DNA of 64,000 bases from Pseudomonas sp. TCU-HL1 (GTDB lineage: Bacteria > Pseudomonadota > Gammaproteobacteria > Pseudomonadales > Pseudomonadaceae), in assembly GCF_001708505.1 (NCBI RefSeq), contig NZ_CP015992.1:620001-684000 (forward strand), given 5' to 3'. The position numbers were made by a program, and so were the translations under genes. This document shows, piece by piece, positions 51,880 to 60,919 of the stretch (position 1 is its first letter; every line of letters begins with the position of its first letter). The notes under the pieces are model-generated. The model was not told the DNA's origin. It saw nothing but the letters and a program-made list of their open reading frames with translations, and did not search any database.

Positions 51880-51906
51880 GACTCCCAACACCGAAACACG
51901 CATTCC

Positions 51907-51971
51907 GTAGGAGCGAGCTCTGCTCGCGAACAGCCCGAGCACGATCTTTCGCGAGCAGAGCTCGCTCCTAC
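51907..51971. repeat. REPIN of the GTAGGAGCGAGCTCTGCTCGCGAA type
   Basis: GTAGGAGCGAGCTCTGCTCG at the left and CGAGCAGAGCTCGCTCCTAC at the right, enclosing ACAGCCCGAGCACGATCT. Its right half is also the REP tail of element A copy 2. Confidence 0.75.
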
Positions 51972-52089
51972 AGAAAGTCTGACTTCATCCTTCTAGTCGG
52001 AGCATTTCCATCGTCACAGGCAGAGCAGATGACTCATGACCACGTCCTCAGGACGTGGTTTCCCAAGTTCAAATGAATTCGCCCCTACA
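51961..52089 (-). repeat. Intergenic repeat element A, copy 2
   Basis: Reverse complement of the element at 1094-1223. The internal hairpin is better formed here (CCACGTCC-TC-AGGACGTGG) and the start reads TGTAGGGGCGAATTCATTTG. Element B lies on its far side in the same relative order as in copy 1. The remaining 180 bp to the phosphatase start contain a REP unit and no gene. Confidence 0.75.
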
Positions 52090-52269
52090 AAAAAAGGGGT
52101 GAGGGAAGCCGGCCCGTACACGGACCTCAACCCGCAATAAGACACGTATACGGATGCAACCCGGAAGGTCACCAGCCAATCCCCGGATTTCATCCGGGCT
52201 ACCGAACGGCCCCCCCTGCTCAAGCAGGACGCCATCCACAAAACCAGACAACAGATTCTCCACGCCGCC

Positions 52270-52995
52270 ATGATCGACCTGCACAATCACCTGCTACCCG
52301 GCATCGACGACGGGGCCCCCGACCTCGAAACGTCGCTGGCCCTGGCACGCATGGCCGTGCAGGACGGCATCACCCACCTGGTGTGCACGCCGCATATCCA
52401 CCCCGGCCGGTACGACAACACCCCGACCAGCATCCAGGCGGCGCGGGAGCACCTGGTCAATGCCCTCCAGGCGCAGTCCATCCCGTTGCGGGTGGCAGCG
52501 GCAGCGGAAGTGCGCTTCGGCATGGAGCTGATGGTCGGTATCAGCCAGGGCAGTATTCCCTTCCTGGGGGAATGGCAGGGCAAGAAGGTCCTGCTGCTTG
52601 AGTTGCCCCATGGTGAAATACCGTTCGGCGCCGAGCGCCTGGTCAGTTGGCTGCTGCAGCGGAACATCATCCCGATGATCGCCCACCCCGAGCGCAATAA
52701 GGGCTTCATGCGCGCCCCCGCCAGGCTCAAGCCCTTCATCGAGCAGGGCTGCCTGCTGCAAGTCACCGCCGCCTCCGTATCCGGCCGCTTCGGCCTCGCG
52801 GCCGAAGAACTGGCCCATGCCCTGCTGCTGCAAGGCGTGGTCACCATCCTCGCCAGCGACGCCCACAACCTGCAACACCGCCCACCCCTGCTCAGCGAAG
52901 GCATGCAGCATGCTGCCCGTCTGGTCGGTGAGGCCAAAGCCGAAGCCCTGGTCAAACAGACCCCCTGGGAAATCGCCCAGTCTCATTTCGCATGA
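52270..52995 (+). CDS. PHP-family tyrosine-protein phosphatase, CpsB/YwqE type
   Basis: 241 residues of a manganese-dependent PHP phosphatase. Metal ligands are seen in MIDLHNHLLPGIDDGAPDLE (H5, H7, D13), VCTPHIHPG, PMIAHPERN and ILASDAHN. Such enzymes dephosphorylate the BY-kinase of the same polysaccharide locus, here the Wzc-like protein upstream. It lies 652 bp from wzc across a repeat-filled gap and overlaps the next gene by four bases (ATGA). Confidence 0.93.
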   Translation: MIDLHNHLLPGIDDGAPDLETSLALARMAVQDGITHLVCTPHIHPGRYDNTPTSIQAAREHLVNALQAQSIPLRVAAAAEVRFGMELMVGISQGSIPFLGEWQGKKVLLLELPHGEIPFGAERLVSWLLQRNIIPMIAHPERNKGFMRAPARLKPFIEQGCLLQVTAASVSGRFGLAAEELAHALLLQGVVTILASDAHNLQHRPPLLSEGMQHAARLVGEAKAEALVKQTPWEIAQSHFA

Positions 52996-53759
52996 ACGCC
53001 AGCCTATCCCTCGACCGGCCAAACCGCCGGAAACGCCGCAGTTCGCACAGCGATCTGCAAAACGTGAGCGCCGTCACACAAAAAGTGTCAGCTCTGCTGG
53101 TGTTACTGCTGGCCCTTGCGCTGCTGTTTGCTGGCGCCCGCATGGCCCTGGCCGGAATCGCCAGCTACCAGGCCGAAGCCTTTCTAGCAGTGTGGGAAAA
53201 GGCCGCTAACCAGCCCGATGCCCGCGCTTGGCAAATCGCCCACAACGCGGCGCAACGGGCCATCAGCCTGTACCCGGTGGCCAATGGCGATTACCTCGAC
53301 CGCCTCGGGCGCATCCACAGTTGGCAGCAGTTCCGCCAGCCCTATGCCGACCCGTCTGCGGAAAGCTCGCGGCGTGCCGCCCTAGACGCGTACCGGGCTG
53401 CGGTAGATGCCCGCCCGACCTGGCCCTATACCTGGGCGCGCCAGGCTCACACCAAGCTCTACCTGCAAGAGTTCGACGGCGAGTTTGACTTGGCCCTGGC
53501 CCGGGCCTTCCAGCTTGGCCCCTGGCGAAACGGGATCAACCGTGAGCTGGCGGAAATCGGCTTAAGCGCCTGGCCGCACTTGGACCAGAGCCAGCGCCTG
53601 GCCACCCTCGAGTCCGTACGGCGCAGCGTTGCCAATGGTCCGGCCGAGGCCCAGCACCTGTACAAGATCGCCCAGCACACCGGCCTGACCCAGGTGCTCT
53701 GCGACAGCCTGGAGCCGGCCTTGAGATCGGCCCGAAAGCTCTGCCTGATCCCGCAGTGA
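52992..53759 (+). CDS. VpsP-like exopolysaccharide biosynthesis protein
   Basis: 255 residues: a basic cytoplasmic start (LDRPNRRKRRSSHSD), one membrane helix (SALLVLLLALALLFAGARMA, about 33-52) and a periplasmic helical repeat region (NAAQRAISLYPVANGDYLDR, DAYRAAVDARPTWPYTWARQ). The size, topology and TPR-like helices, and the position after a Wzc/CpsB pair, fit VpsP of Vibrio-type loci. Its molecular role is not known. Confidence 0.75.
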   Translation: MNASLSLDRPNRRKRRSSHSDLQNVSAVTQKVSALLVLLLALALLFAGARMALAGIASYQAEAFLAVWEKAANQPDARAWQIAHNAAQRAISLYPVANGDYLDRLGRIHSWQQFRQPYADPSAESSRRAALDAYRAAVDARPTWPYTWARQAHTKLYLQEFDGEFDLALARAFQLGPWRNGINRELAEIGLSAWPHLDQSQRLATLESVRRSVANGPAEAQHLYKIAQHTGLTQVLCDSLEPALRSARKLCLIPQ

Positions 53760-53782
53760 GTCATGTGCCTAACGATCGTCCT

Positions 53783-53803
53783 GTAGGAGCGAGCTTGCTC
53801 GCG
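53783..53803 (+). repeat. Single REP element
   Basis: GTAGGAGCGAGCTTGCTCGC then G, a half REPIN. It is in a 352-bp gap (53760-54111) before the sugar transferase. The rest of the gap has inverted GC-rich words but no gene I can support; the frame open from 53818 has low-quality, non-homologous sequence up to the true start. Confidence 0.6.
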
Positions 53804-54111
53804 CATCACCCGCTCGCATGCTTAACACCGTTCCATCGCACCAAGCACAGTTTCACGGATTCGCAGGGTGGGCCGGGCGGCGCTCCGCTTCAGCCCTACG
53901 CCAAGCTTGTAGACCAAAGCGGGGCTTCGCCCAGCCCAGCGCCAGCCACCGTTTTACGAGACACACCAGGTACTCGCTCGTGCCAAAGACCAACACTGCA
54001 GCCCCCGACGCTCGCAACGCCGCACATCGATCGACTAGCCTGCTCGGCAAAAGCAAGTCGACCGTGTGCAGTCAGGGCTCACGCAGCAATCATCCACGGA
54101 CGGAGATCAAT

Positions 54112-55503
54112 TTGATAAGCAAACGCGAGGCGAGCATTCCCGGCGGCCGGGGCCTGACCTTCTGGGGGCAATGGCTGGCAGCCATGGCCCTGCTCCTTCT
54201 CCTGCTCTGCGCCCTGACCCTGCTGAAGACCGGCGAGATCGCGAGCCAATACCGTGTGCTGGGAGGCTTTGCGCTGTTCGCGTCGGTACCGGTCTATTCA
54301 TTGATGCGGGTTTACCACAAGCAACACGGCTACCTCGTCGGTCTCGGCCGTTTGCTCGGCGGCTGGCTCGTGTTGCTGTCCCTGCTCACCGTTGCGACTT
54401 TCGTCACCAAGACCAGCCATCTCTTCTCCCGCGAAGTCATCCTGACCTGGGGTGTGCTCGGCTTCGCCCTGCAGTCCGGTCTTTATGTGCCGCTGCACCA
54501 TGTCTCCCGGCGCTACCACCGGCAGCTGCAATCCGCTCGCACCTCGCTGATCGTCGGTACCGGGGAACTGGCCCTGGATCTGGCGGACAAGCTGGTCCGG
54601 CACAGGAATGAGCCGCTGGTGGGCCTGGTGGCGGGGAACGACCAAGTGCACCCGGACAACCTCCTGTACCCGGTCATCGGCAACCTTGCGCACCTGCGCG
54701 ACCTGATCGCCCACCACCACATCCGCCGCCTCTATATCGCCTTGCCGCTGACCGAGGCCGAACAGATCGAGGGCCTGTACATCGACCTACTCGACGCCAG
54801 CGTCGACGTGGTGTGGATCCCCGACCTGCAGAGCCTGATGCTGCTCAACCACTCGGTTTCGGACATCGATGGGCTGCCGGCCATCCACCTCAATGAAAGC
54901 CCCCTTACCAGTTACCCCACTGCCGCACTGACCAAGGCCGCACTGGACCGCACTATTGCCCTGCTGGCCATCCTGGCCCTGAGCCCCATGCTGCTGGCCA
55001 CCGCCATCGCCGTGAAGCTGTCCTCCCCCGGCCCGGTCCTGTTCAAACAGAAGCGCCATGGCTGGAACGGCAGGGTCATCAAGGTGTGGAAATTCCGCTC
55101 CATGCGTGTGCACGCCGACGCCCAGGTCAAGCAGGCCAGCCGCGAAGACCCGCGCATCACCCGCGTCGGCCGCTTTATCCGCCGTACCTCCATCGACGAA
55201 CTGCCGCAACTGTTCAACGTGCTGCAGGGGCGCATGTCCCTGGTAGGCCCACGCCCCCATGCCGTTGCCCACAACGACTACTACACCGGTAAAATCGACG
55301 CCTACATGGCCCGCCATCGCATCAAGCCCGGCATCACCGGCCTTGCGCAAATCAACGGTTGCCGGGGCGAAACGGAGACCCTGGACAAGATGGAAAAACG
55401 CGTGGAACTGGACCTGGCCTACATCAACAACTGGTCCATCTGGCTGGACCTGAAGATCCTGATTAAGACACCCTTTACGCTACTTTCTAAAGACATCTAC
55501 TGA
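54112..55503 (+). CDS. Undecaprenyl-phosphate sugar phosphotransferase (WcaJ/WbaP type)
   Basis: 463 residues from a TTG at 54112 with GGAG at 54102-54105; no ATG lies near the first membrane helix. Four or five N-terminal helices (WLAAMALLLLLLCALTLLKT onward), a CoA-binding-like nucleotide fold (TSLIVGTGELALDLADKLVR), a helix before the C-terminal transferase, and the transferase signatures VKLSSPGPVLFKQKRHGWNG, FRSMRVHAD, RRTSIDELPQLFNVLQGRMS and GPRPHAVAHN. It starts repeat-unit synthesis by placing a hexose-1-phosphate on undecaprenyl phosphate at the inner membrane. The last high-GC gene before the AT-rich block. Confidence 0.92.
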   Translation: MISKREASIPGGRGLTFWGQWLAAMALLLLLLCALTLLKTGEIASQYRVLGGFALFASVPVYSLMRVYHKQHGYLVGLGRLLGGWLVLLSLLTVATFVTKTSHLFSREVILTWGVLGFALQSGLYVPLHHVSRRYHRQLQSARTSLIVGTGELALDLADKLVRHRNEPLVGLVAGNDQVHPDNLLYPVIGNLAHLRDLIAHHHIRRLYIALPLTEAEQIEGLYIDLLDASVDVVWIPDLQSLMLLNHSVSDIDGLPAIHLNESPLTSYPTAALTKAALDRTIALLAILALSPMLLATAIAVKLSSPGPVLFKQKRHGWNGRVIKVWKFRSMRVHADAQVKQASREDPRITRVGRFIRRTSIDELPQLFNVLQGRMSLVGPRPHAVAHNDYYTGKIDAYMARHRIKPGITGLAQINGCRGETETLDKMEKRVELDLAYINNWSIWLDLKILIKTPFTLLSKDIY

Positions 55504-55547
55504 GCATTCAAGCAACCATCAGGCGTGTGAACTGAGAACAAAACACA

Positions 55548-56825
55548 ATGAGCATTATCAAGAATAGCTTTTGGAATATCTTAGGATTCAGTATTCCAAT
55601 CATAGTGGCTATTCCAGCAATGGGGTATTTGGCAAGAGCTCTTGGGGTTGAGAAGTTTGGAATATTTACCATCTTCTTTGCAATCGTAGGTTATGCCAGT
55701 ATTTTTGACCTAGGCATTTCCCGCGCCGTTATCAGAGCAGTAGCAATAAACCTACACTCCAAGACACGAATCACGGGGATAATTGGAACAGCCACAACAT
55801 TCATTTCTTTACTAAGTCTTCTCGCAACAGCTACCATTTACTTTTCTGCAGAATGGTTAGCAACAATATTATCCATATCAACAAACATAAAAAAAGAAAC
55901 CACAGAGTCATTGAAGTGGCTAAGCTTCGCCATCCCTCCTCTACTTTTGAGTACAGTATGGTTCTCATACCTCGAAGGTAGACAAGACTTTTACAAGCTA
56001 AACAAATTAAAAGTCATAAGCGGGCTGTCAATTTCACTATGCCCCTTACTGGCCGTTCTGCATAGTGAAACCTTAGTATCTGCAGCGATTGGAATGCTTG
56101 CTGGACGAATAATTTCAATGGTAATTTCCTACCAATACAGCCTACCTGAACTCAACAAATCAGATCTAATCTCCATAAACACCAAGGAACTACACGAATT
56201 AATCACTTTTGGTGGCTGGGTAACAATTAGCAATATCATAAGCCCAATAATGGTTTACTTTGACAGACTGTTTATTGCCAACCTGACAGGAGCTAAAAGC
56301 GTTGCGTTTTATGCTGCCCCTGCAGAAGCAATTGCAAAACTATCACTAATACCAAGCTCTATAGCTAGGGTTCTTTTTCCAAAACTTAGCGCGCAAGACA
56401 AAAATGCAGAACATGACGCCAGCTTAGGGCTTTTGCTGTTGATTTCAGCATCCATAGCAATGGCATGTTTGGTTGGTTTTTTTTCTGAACAATTCATGCT
56501 TCTGTGGTTGGGCGAGGATTATCTAGGTGAACCCGTAACGATATTGAAAATATTACTAGTTGGTTTCGTGTTCAACTCTATTGCTCAAATGCCTTTTGCG
56601 AAAATCCAAGCGTATGGTCGATCCAAAACCACAGCTCTCATTCATGCCTTCGAAGTTGCCCCTTACCTAGCGCTCCTATATTATATGACAACAAATTTCT
56701 CACTAATTGGAGCAGCAAGCGCATGGACTATCAGAGCAATAATAGACTGCATAGTCCTAGAGTGGTTCTCGCGCGAAACCACTAGAAGTCTCGCCAAAAA
56801 CACATGCACGCAACAAACCAAATAA
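55548..56825 (+). CDS. Wzx-type polysaccharide flippase
   Basis: 425 residues with about twelve hydrophobic helices, starting MSIIKNSFWNILGFSIPIIV. The N-terminal pattern SFWN..G...P..........LG...FG.....FA...Y.S.FDLGISRA is typical of Wzx/MATE-like exporters, and FGGWVTISNIISPIMVYFDR marks the second half. It flips lipid-linked repeat units to the periplasm. Codon use changes sharply to AT-rich here, as is common for glycan-specific genes. Confidence 0.9.
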   Translation: MSIIKNSFWNILGFSIPIIVAIPAMGYLARALGVEKFGIFTIFFAIVGYASIFDLGISRAVIRAVAINLHSKTRITGIIGTATTFISLLSLLATATIYFSAEWLATILSISTNIKKETTESLKWLSFAIPPLLLSTVWFSYLEGRQDFYKLNKLKVISGLSISLCPLLAVLHSETLVSAAIGMLAGRIISMVISYQYSLPELNKSDLISINTKELHELITFGGWVTISNIISPIMVYFDRLFIANLTGAKSVAFYAAPAEAIAKLSLIPSSIARVLFPKLSAQDKNAEHDASLGLLLLISASIAMACLVGFFSEQFMLLWLGEDYLGEPVTILKILLVGFVFNSIAQMPFAKIQAYGRSKTTALIHAFEVAPYLALLYYMTTNFSLIGAASAWTIRAIIDCIVLEWFSRETTRSLAKNTCTQQTK

Positions 56826-56879
56826 AAGCCTAACCTGGAATTTTTACACATCCTACAATCCTTTGAAAACCGAAGTGTC

Positions 56880-57737
56880 ATGAACAGCGACCATCAACCA
56901 AAAATATCCATAATAACAGTTTGTCACAAATCAAGCATAAAAATTCGCGAATACGTTAGCTCCTTTATAAAAAACCACAATCACGTAGGCGATAAATCAT
57001 TTTGCGAGTTCATCTTCATTGAAAACTCCCAAGATAAAAATATAGAAAAGGCTGTATCTCCACTTGCAGACTACGGGTTTAAAGCATCGATAATACACTG
57101 TGAAAATAACGGCTTCGGTGCGGGCTGCAATATTGGTGCATCGAAAGCAAACGGCGAAATACTGGCCTTTGTTAATCCCGACATGAGGTTTCTATCCGAT
57201 ATTTTACCATTGCTAGAGGCAGAAAACTGGAATGGATGGGGTACAGTTAAACAGCTAGCAAACAACAAGCGCATCAGCTCAATAGACTGGCTTCCTGAAA
57301 AAAAAGGATTAATCTTTGAAGTTCTAAAGGGCTATATCTGGATAAATCTTCTGGATAGGTTTTTCTTAAGAAACAGCTATGCCTCAGGATCATTCCTCAT
57401 CGTAGATAAGAATTTATTCTTTCAAGCGGGGCGCTTTAATGAGGAGTTCTTCATGTATTATGAAGAAGCGGAATTATGCAGGAGGCTTTACATTGGCTCC
57501 GGTAAATTATACATAGAAAAGCGAGTCATAGTTTCTCATGAAGGGTTTGGCTCACAAACATCTCGCGCTGAAGTTTTGCGCAACGAAGCCAAAGGCCTAA
57601 TCACCTACTGCAAAGTTACAAATCAAGAAAACCTTTTACAGAAAAAATTGCGACTTTACAAAACGCTTGGGATTTGGTCTAAATTCAATAGAACAAAATT
57701 CCATGCATTGCGAGACAGCATATCAGTCATCAAGTGA
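56880..57737 (+). CDS. Family 2 glycosyltransferase
   Basis: 285 residues, GT-A fold. KISIITVCHKSSIKIREYVS begins the nucleotide-binding half; NNGFGAGCNIGASKANGEIL then AFVNPDMRF carries the DxD-like NPD motif; EEFFMYYEEAELCRRLYIGS is the acceptor-side acidic helix of rhamnosyltransferase-like GT2 enzymes. It adds one sugar of the repeat unit; donor unknown. AT-rich. An IS30 is inserted just after it. Confidence 0.88.
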   Translation: MNSDHQPKISIITVCHKSSIKIREYVSSFIKNHNHVGDKSFCEFIFIENSQDKNIEKAVSPLADYGFKASIIHCENNGFGAGCNIGASKANGEILAFVNPDMRFLSDILPLLEAENWNGWGTVKQLANNKRISSIDWLPEKKGLIFEVLKGYIWINLLDRFFLRNSYASGSFLIVDKNLFFQAGRFNEEFFMYYEEAELCRRLYIGSGKLYIEKRVIVSHEGFGSQTSRAEVLRNEAKGLITYCKVTNQENLLQKKLRLYKTLGIWSKFNRTKFHALRDSISVIK

Positions 57738-58029
57738 ACCAGAAAAGCTTTTCAATTCCCTCTTATAAACGCACCTCTAGATAATTAGCACTCTCCACAT
57801 CTATAAAAAAGGTTGAATGCCTCCACGGCAATCGCTTCACCACCAATGGCCAGATAAGCTAGTGTGCCGTCCCGTAGATAAGTGACATAAACTATTCCTA
57901 TCATTACGGTGCCTTGCGAGCGGCCAGCGGCATACGGTTGAGCGCGGTGCTGAAGCCTACCACCACCGACGTCACCGTCGCATCGTGCATCTTCCCCAGT
58001 ATCAGGTAACCGCTGGTACGCTCGACTAG

Positions 58030-58937
58030 GTTCTGTACGAAAAGTCGGTGCGGGTAGAATCGCCGCCATGATTGGCTGGAGGCCCGCATGGCAAGGCGCT
58101 ACGAACTCCCCGATGCGGCATGGGAGTTGATCAAGGATCTGGTTTCCCCCGAACAGAAGATGGGGCGACCGCGCAGTGATGATCGACTGGTGCTCAATGG
58201 CATCTTCTGGATCCTGTGCTCCGGGGCGGCCTGGCGCGACTTGCCGGAACGATTCGGCCCGTGGTCAACGGTGTATCAGCGTTTTCGCGACTGGCGAGAC
58301 CACGGCACGTTCGAGCAAGTGCTTGAGCGTCTGCATGTTCGGCTGAATCAGGAAGGGCTGATAGATCTGGACACCTGGATGATCGACTCCACCGTGGTAC
58401 GTGCAACCCGAGCCTCTTCAGGCGCCGGGAAAAAGGGGGGCCGGAAGAACCGCTAGACCATGCCTTGGGACGCAGCCGAGGCGGCCTGACCACCAAGATT
58501 CACCTGGTCTGTGATGCCAACGGTGTGCCTCTACGCTTCATGCTTTCGCCAGGGCAAGCCAGCGACATTGGACAGGCCCAGCCGCTCTTGGAGCAGGTAC
58601 GCATTCCCGGAAAGCCGGGACGGCCGCGCAAACGCTGCCGCTGGTTACTGGCTGACAAGGGGTACGACGCCGAGCACCTGCGTCAGTACTGCGACCGCTA
58701 CCGCATGCAGCCGGTGATCCCACAGCGCACCATGAAGCGCAAACCCAAGCCTGGGCTGCCCCGGCTGTTTGACCGTCCGAAGTACCGACAGCGGAACATC
58801 ATCGAGCGGATGTTTGCCTGGCTGAAAGAGAGCCGGCGAATCGGCACCCGCTACGACAAGTTGGCCAAAAGCTTTGCCGCGATGGTCACACTGGCCTGCA
58901 CGCTTCGATGCCTACGGCATTACTTTTCGTACAAAAC
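58030..58937 (+). mobile_element. IS5-family element (IS427 type) inside IS30
   Basis: 908 bp. Terminal inverted repeats GTTCTGTACGAAAAGT and, reversed, GTTTTGTACGAAAAGT (one mismatch), flanked by a perfect CTAG duplication (58026-58029 and 58938-58941). Removing the element and one CTAG restores the IS30 codons for GTLVERT, which fixes both ends. Confidence 0.95.
58088..58456 (+). CDS. IS5-family transposase, first reading frame
   Basis: 122 residues, MARRYELPDAAWELIKDLVS onward, with the DUF4096-type N-terminal domain (LNGIFWILCSGAAWRDLPER then FGPWSTVYQRFRDW) and the first catalytic Asp in DTWMIDSTVVRATRAS. It ends at KGGRKNR within a stretch GGGAAAAAGGGGGG that is a typical slippage site, so the full transposase is probably made by frameshifting into the next frame. 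Confidence 0.92.
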   Translation: MARRYELPDAAWELIKDLVSPEQKMGRPRSDDRLVLNGIFWILCSGAAWRDLPERFGPWSTVYQRFRDWRDHGTFEQVLERLHVRLNQEGLIDLDTWMIDSTVVRATRASSGAGKKGGRKNR

Positions 58938-58941
58938 CTAG
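58465..58941 (+). CDS. IS5-family transposase, second reading frame
   Basis: Starts at MGRSRGGLTTKIHLVCDANG if initiated alone, but is expected as a fusion to the first frame. It carries the second Asp (LLADKGYDAEHLRQY) and the Glu region (RQRNIIERMFAWLKESRRIG). The stop codon TAG is not in the element: it is formed by the last base pair of the IS and the flanking CTAG target duplication. Confidence 0.92.
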   Translation: MGRSRGGLTTKIHLVCDANGVPLRFMLSPGQASDIGQAQPLLEQVRIPGKPGRPRKRCRWLLADKGYDAEHLRQYCDRYRMQPVIPQRTMKRKPKPGLPRLFDRPKYRQRNIIERMFAWLKESRRIGTRYDKLAKSFAAMVTLACTLRCLRHYFSYKT

Positions 58942-59613
58942 GGTACCTACCGCCGACGGATTGGCCTTGACTTTGATCAGGTCGCCTTCCAAGTGTCCCG
59001 GCATTACGCGATCTTCCACCTCCGGCGGAGGGGCGTGGCTACTGGCCATGTTGGGGATCTGGCCGCGGCGATCCACTCCGCCGGAGCGGGGACTGCGCGT
59101 AGTCTTGCCTTGCCGCAGGCAGATGATCAGGTCCTTGAGCAGTTTGCCGACCGGCAGGGCGTAGATCGCGTTTTAGATCGTATCGCGGCAGGCGTAGGCG
59201 TCTTCGAAGTTTGGGAATTCCATGGCGAGCAGCTTGCCGGCAATCTGTTCGGGAGAAAAGCTTTATCGCAGCAGGTTGACCCACCAGTTCGAATAGCTCA
59301 TTGCGCGGCACCAGCTTTTTCCGGGGCCGGCAGGCTTTGCGGCGTCCACGCTTCGCGCGCTGTCCATGGTGGAGTAACGTACTCGCCTTGGGCGTTACGC
59401 TTGCGCCGGCTCTCGCGACTGATGGGCGAGGGACTGCGGTTGAGCATCCGGGCAATCGCGCGCTGGCTCATCCCGCGCATCAGAACGACCTGGATGTCGA
59501 AGCGTTCTTCAACGCTGAGTTCGTGGTCGGACATGGCAACACCGTACCGGTAAAGTCAGGTGTCGCACTCAGTTTTTGCGGCCGCCCTTAAAAACAGATA
59601 CAGACCAGAAGTT

Positions 59614-60912
59614 ATGAATAATGTTAAGCGCAAAAAGATATTGGTTTTAGCTTACTGCATTTCACCAATACGAGGCTCTGAATACTCAGTAGCTTGGAAC
59701 TATGTCACCGAAATGTCGGCCAACAACGACTTAATAGTTTTATACGGCGCAGCAGGTGATCACATGGGCGACATAGATGAAATTCAAAGCCTCACTGAAC
59801 AAGGAAAAATTAAGAATGTTGAATTCATCGCAGTCAACCCGAACTCACTATCTCGCCTACTTAACAGCACCAACCGATCCGGATTAATACCTTACTCATT
59901 CTACTTGGCGTATAAGAATTGGCACAAACAGGCTTATACAGTTGCAAAAAATATTATCAGGCAGACCGAAATAGATTTAGTTCACTTCCTGTGTCCAATT
60001 GGATATCGCGAACCAGGATATCTTTGGGGGCTAAACAAGCCCTACATTTGGGGGCCGATTGGCGGAGTTCAAAACCCCCCTCTTAAACTGGCATTCAAGG
60101 CGAGCATAGCCACTGGGCTAAAAGTATTAATAAAAAGTTCGATAAACACACTGCAATTCAACCATAGCCCACGCATCAAAAATGCATTTCATAAGGCCGA
60201 CTTAATTTTATCTGCTACATCTGCCACCAAAGAACTTATACGCCAAAAACACGGAATTGAAACAATATGCTTTCCTGAAAATGCTATAACAAATCAAATG
60301 CTAATATCCCAAAAAACAATAAACGTAAATAGCGGAGATACAATCAATCTGATATGGGTAGGTCGAATCGACTCCAACAAATCACTCTCCTTATTAATAG
60401 AGTCACTGTCCCTAATCAAAGAAAAGAATTGGCATCTTTATGTAATTGGGGATGGCCCCTTAAAAAAGCCATTATCTTTCCTGGCAGAGCAGCTTGGGAT
60501 AGAAAAAAACATAACATGGACAGGCAACATACAGCGTAACAAGGTGAACTATTACTATAGCATCGCGCACATTCACTCAATTACCAGCCTAGCCGAAGGT
60601 AACCCTACAGTAATATGGGAAGCGATGTCGCATGGCATACCGACCATAACACTTGACCATTGCGGAATGCATGATACCGTATGCGACCAATGCGGCGTAA
60701 AAATAGAAATCTCCACATACGACAAAATCATTAAAGAGTATGGAATGCATTTAGAGGAACTAATAGAAAGCCCAGAAAAAATAAACAGACTATCAGAAGG
60801 AGTAAATAAGTGCGTTGAAAAATTCACCTGGGAAAAAAGGGTGCAACTATGGACAAATCTTTATGATCTAGCCATTCAGAAGCGGCAGAAAAAAAATCTT
60901 ATGCAAGAATGA
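59614..60912 (+). CDS. Family 1/4 glycosyltransferase
   Basis: 432 residues from the ATG at 59614; the frame is open to 59560 but that part is IS30 sequence. GT-B fold: KKILVLAYCISPIRGSEYSV at the start (the glycine and GSE of the acceptor side) and, in the C-terminal half, LIWVGRIDSNKSLSLLIESL, LYVIGDGPLKK and NPTVIWEAMSHGIPTITLDH, where E and the GIP turn bind the nucleotide sugar. The IS30 insertion has removed or replaced its native upstream region and no good ribosome site remains. Eight bases separate it from the next gene. AT-rich. Confidence 0.9.
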   Translation: MNNVKRKKILVLAYCISPIRGSEYSVAWNYVTEMSANNDLIVLYGAAGDHMGDIDEIQSLTEQGKIKNVEFIAVNPNSLSRLLNSTNRSGLIPYSFYLAYKNWHKQAYTVAKNIIRQTEIDLVHFLCPIGYREPGYLWGLNKPYIWGPIGGVQNPPLKLAFKASIATGLKVLIKSSINTLQFNHSPRIKNAFHKADLILSATSATKELIRQKHGIETICFPENAITNQMLISQKTINVNSGDTINLIWVGRIDSNKSLSLLIESLSLIKEKNWHLYVIGDGPLKKPLSFLAEQLGIEKNITWTGNIQRNKVNYYYSIAHIHSITSLAEGNPTVIWEAMSHGIPTITLDHCGMHDTVCDQCGVKIEISTYDKIIKEYGMHLEELIESPEKINRLSEGVNKCVEKFTWEKRVQLWTNLYDLAIQKRQKKNLMQE

Positions 60913-60919
60913 TATTAGA

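Larger units (their letters stand above)
57906..59534 (-). pseudogene. IS30-family transposase, split and frameshifted
   Basis: MSDHELSVEERFDIQVVLMR then GMSQRAIARMLNRSPSPISR is the IS30 N-terminal HTH. Downstream pieces are in other frames: KLLAMEFPNFEDAYAC-like near 59215, then NPSAVGT at the insertion point and LVERTSGYLILGKMHDATVT followed by GFSTALNRMPLAARK on the far side. Premature stops, at least two frame changes and the IS5 insertion make it inactive. Confidence 0.82.
57738..59590 (-). mobile_element. IS30-family element, disrupted by an IS5-family insertion
   Basis: Minus-strand IS30 type. The transposase N-terminus begins at 59534 and its C-terminal part lies at 57906-58025, split by the element at 58030-58937. 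The right border should be near 59590 (GTGTCGCACTCAGTTTTTGC before TTGCGGCCGCC). The left part, 57738-57905, holds sequence I cannot place, including a frame with VTYLRDGTLAYLAI that resembles transposase sequence. The insertion separates the GT2 gene from the next glycosyltransferase. Confidence 0.7.

Noticed and set aside
53818..54111. N-terminal extension of the sugar-phosphate transferase
   Set aside because: The extra 98 codons have no family resemblance, and a TTG with GGAG sits directly before the conserved start.
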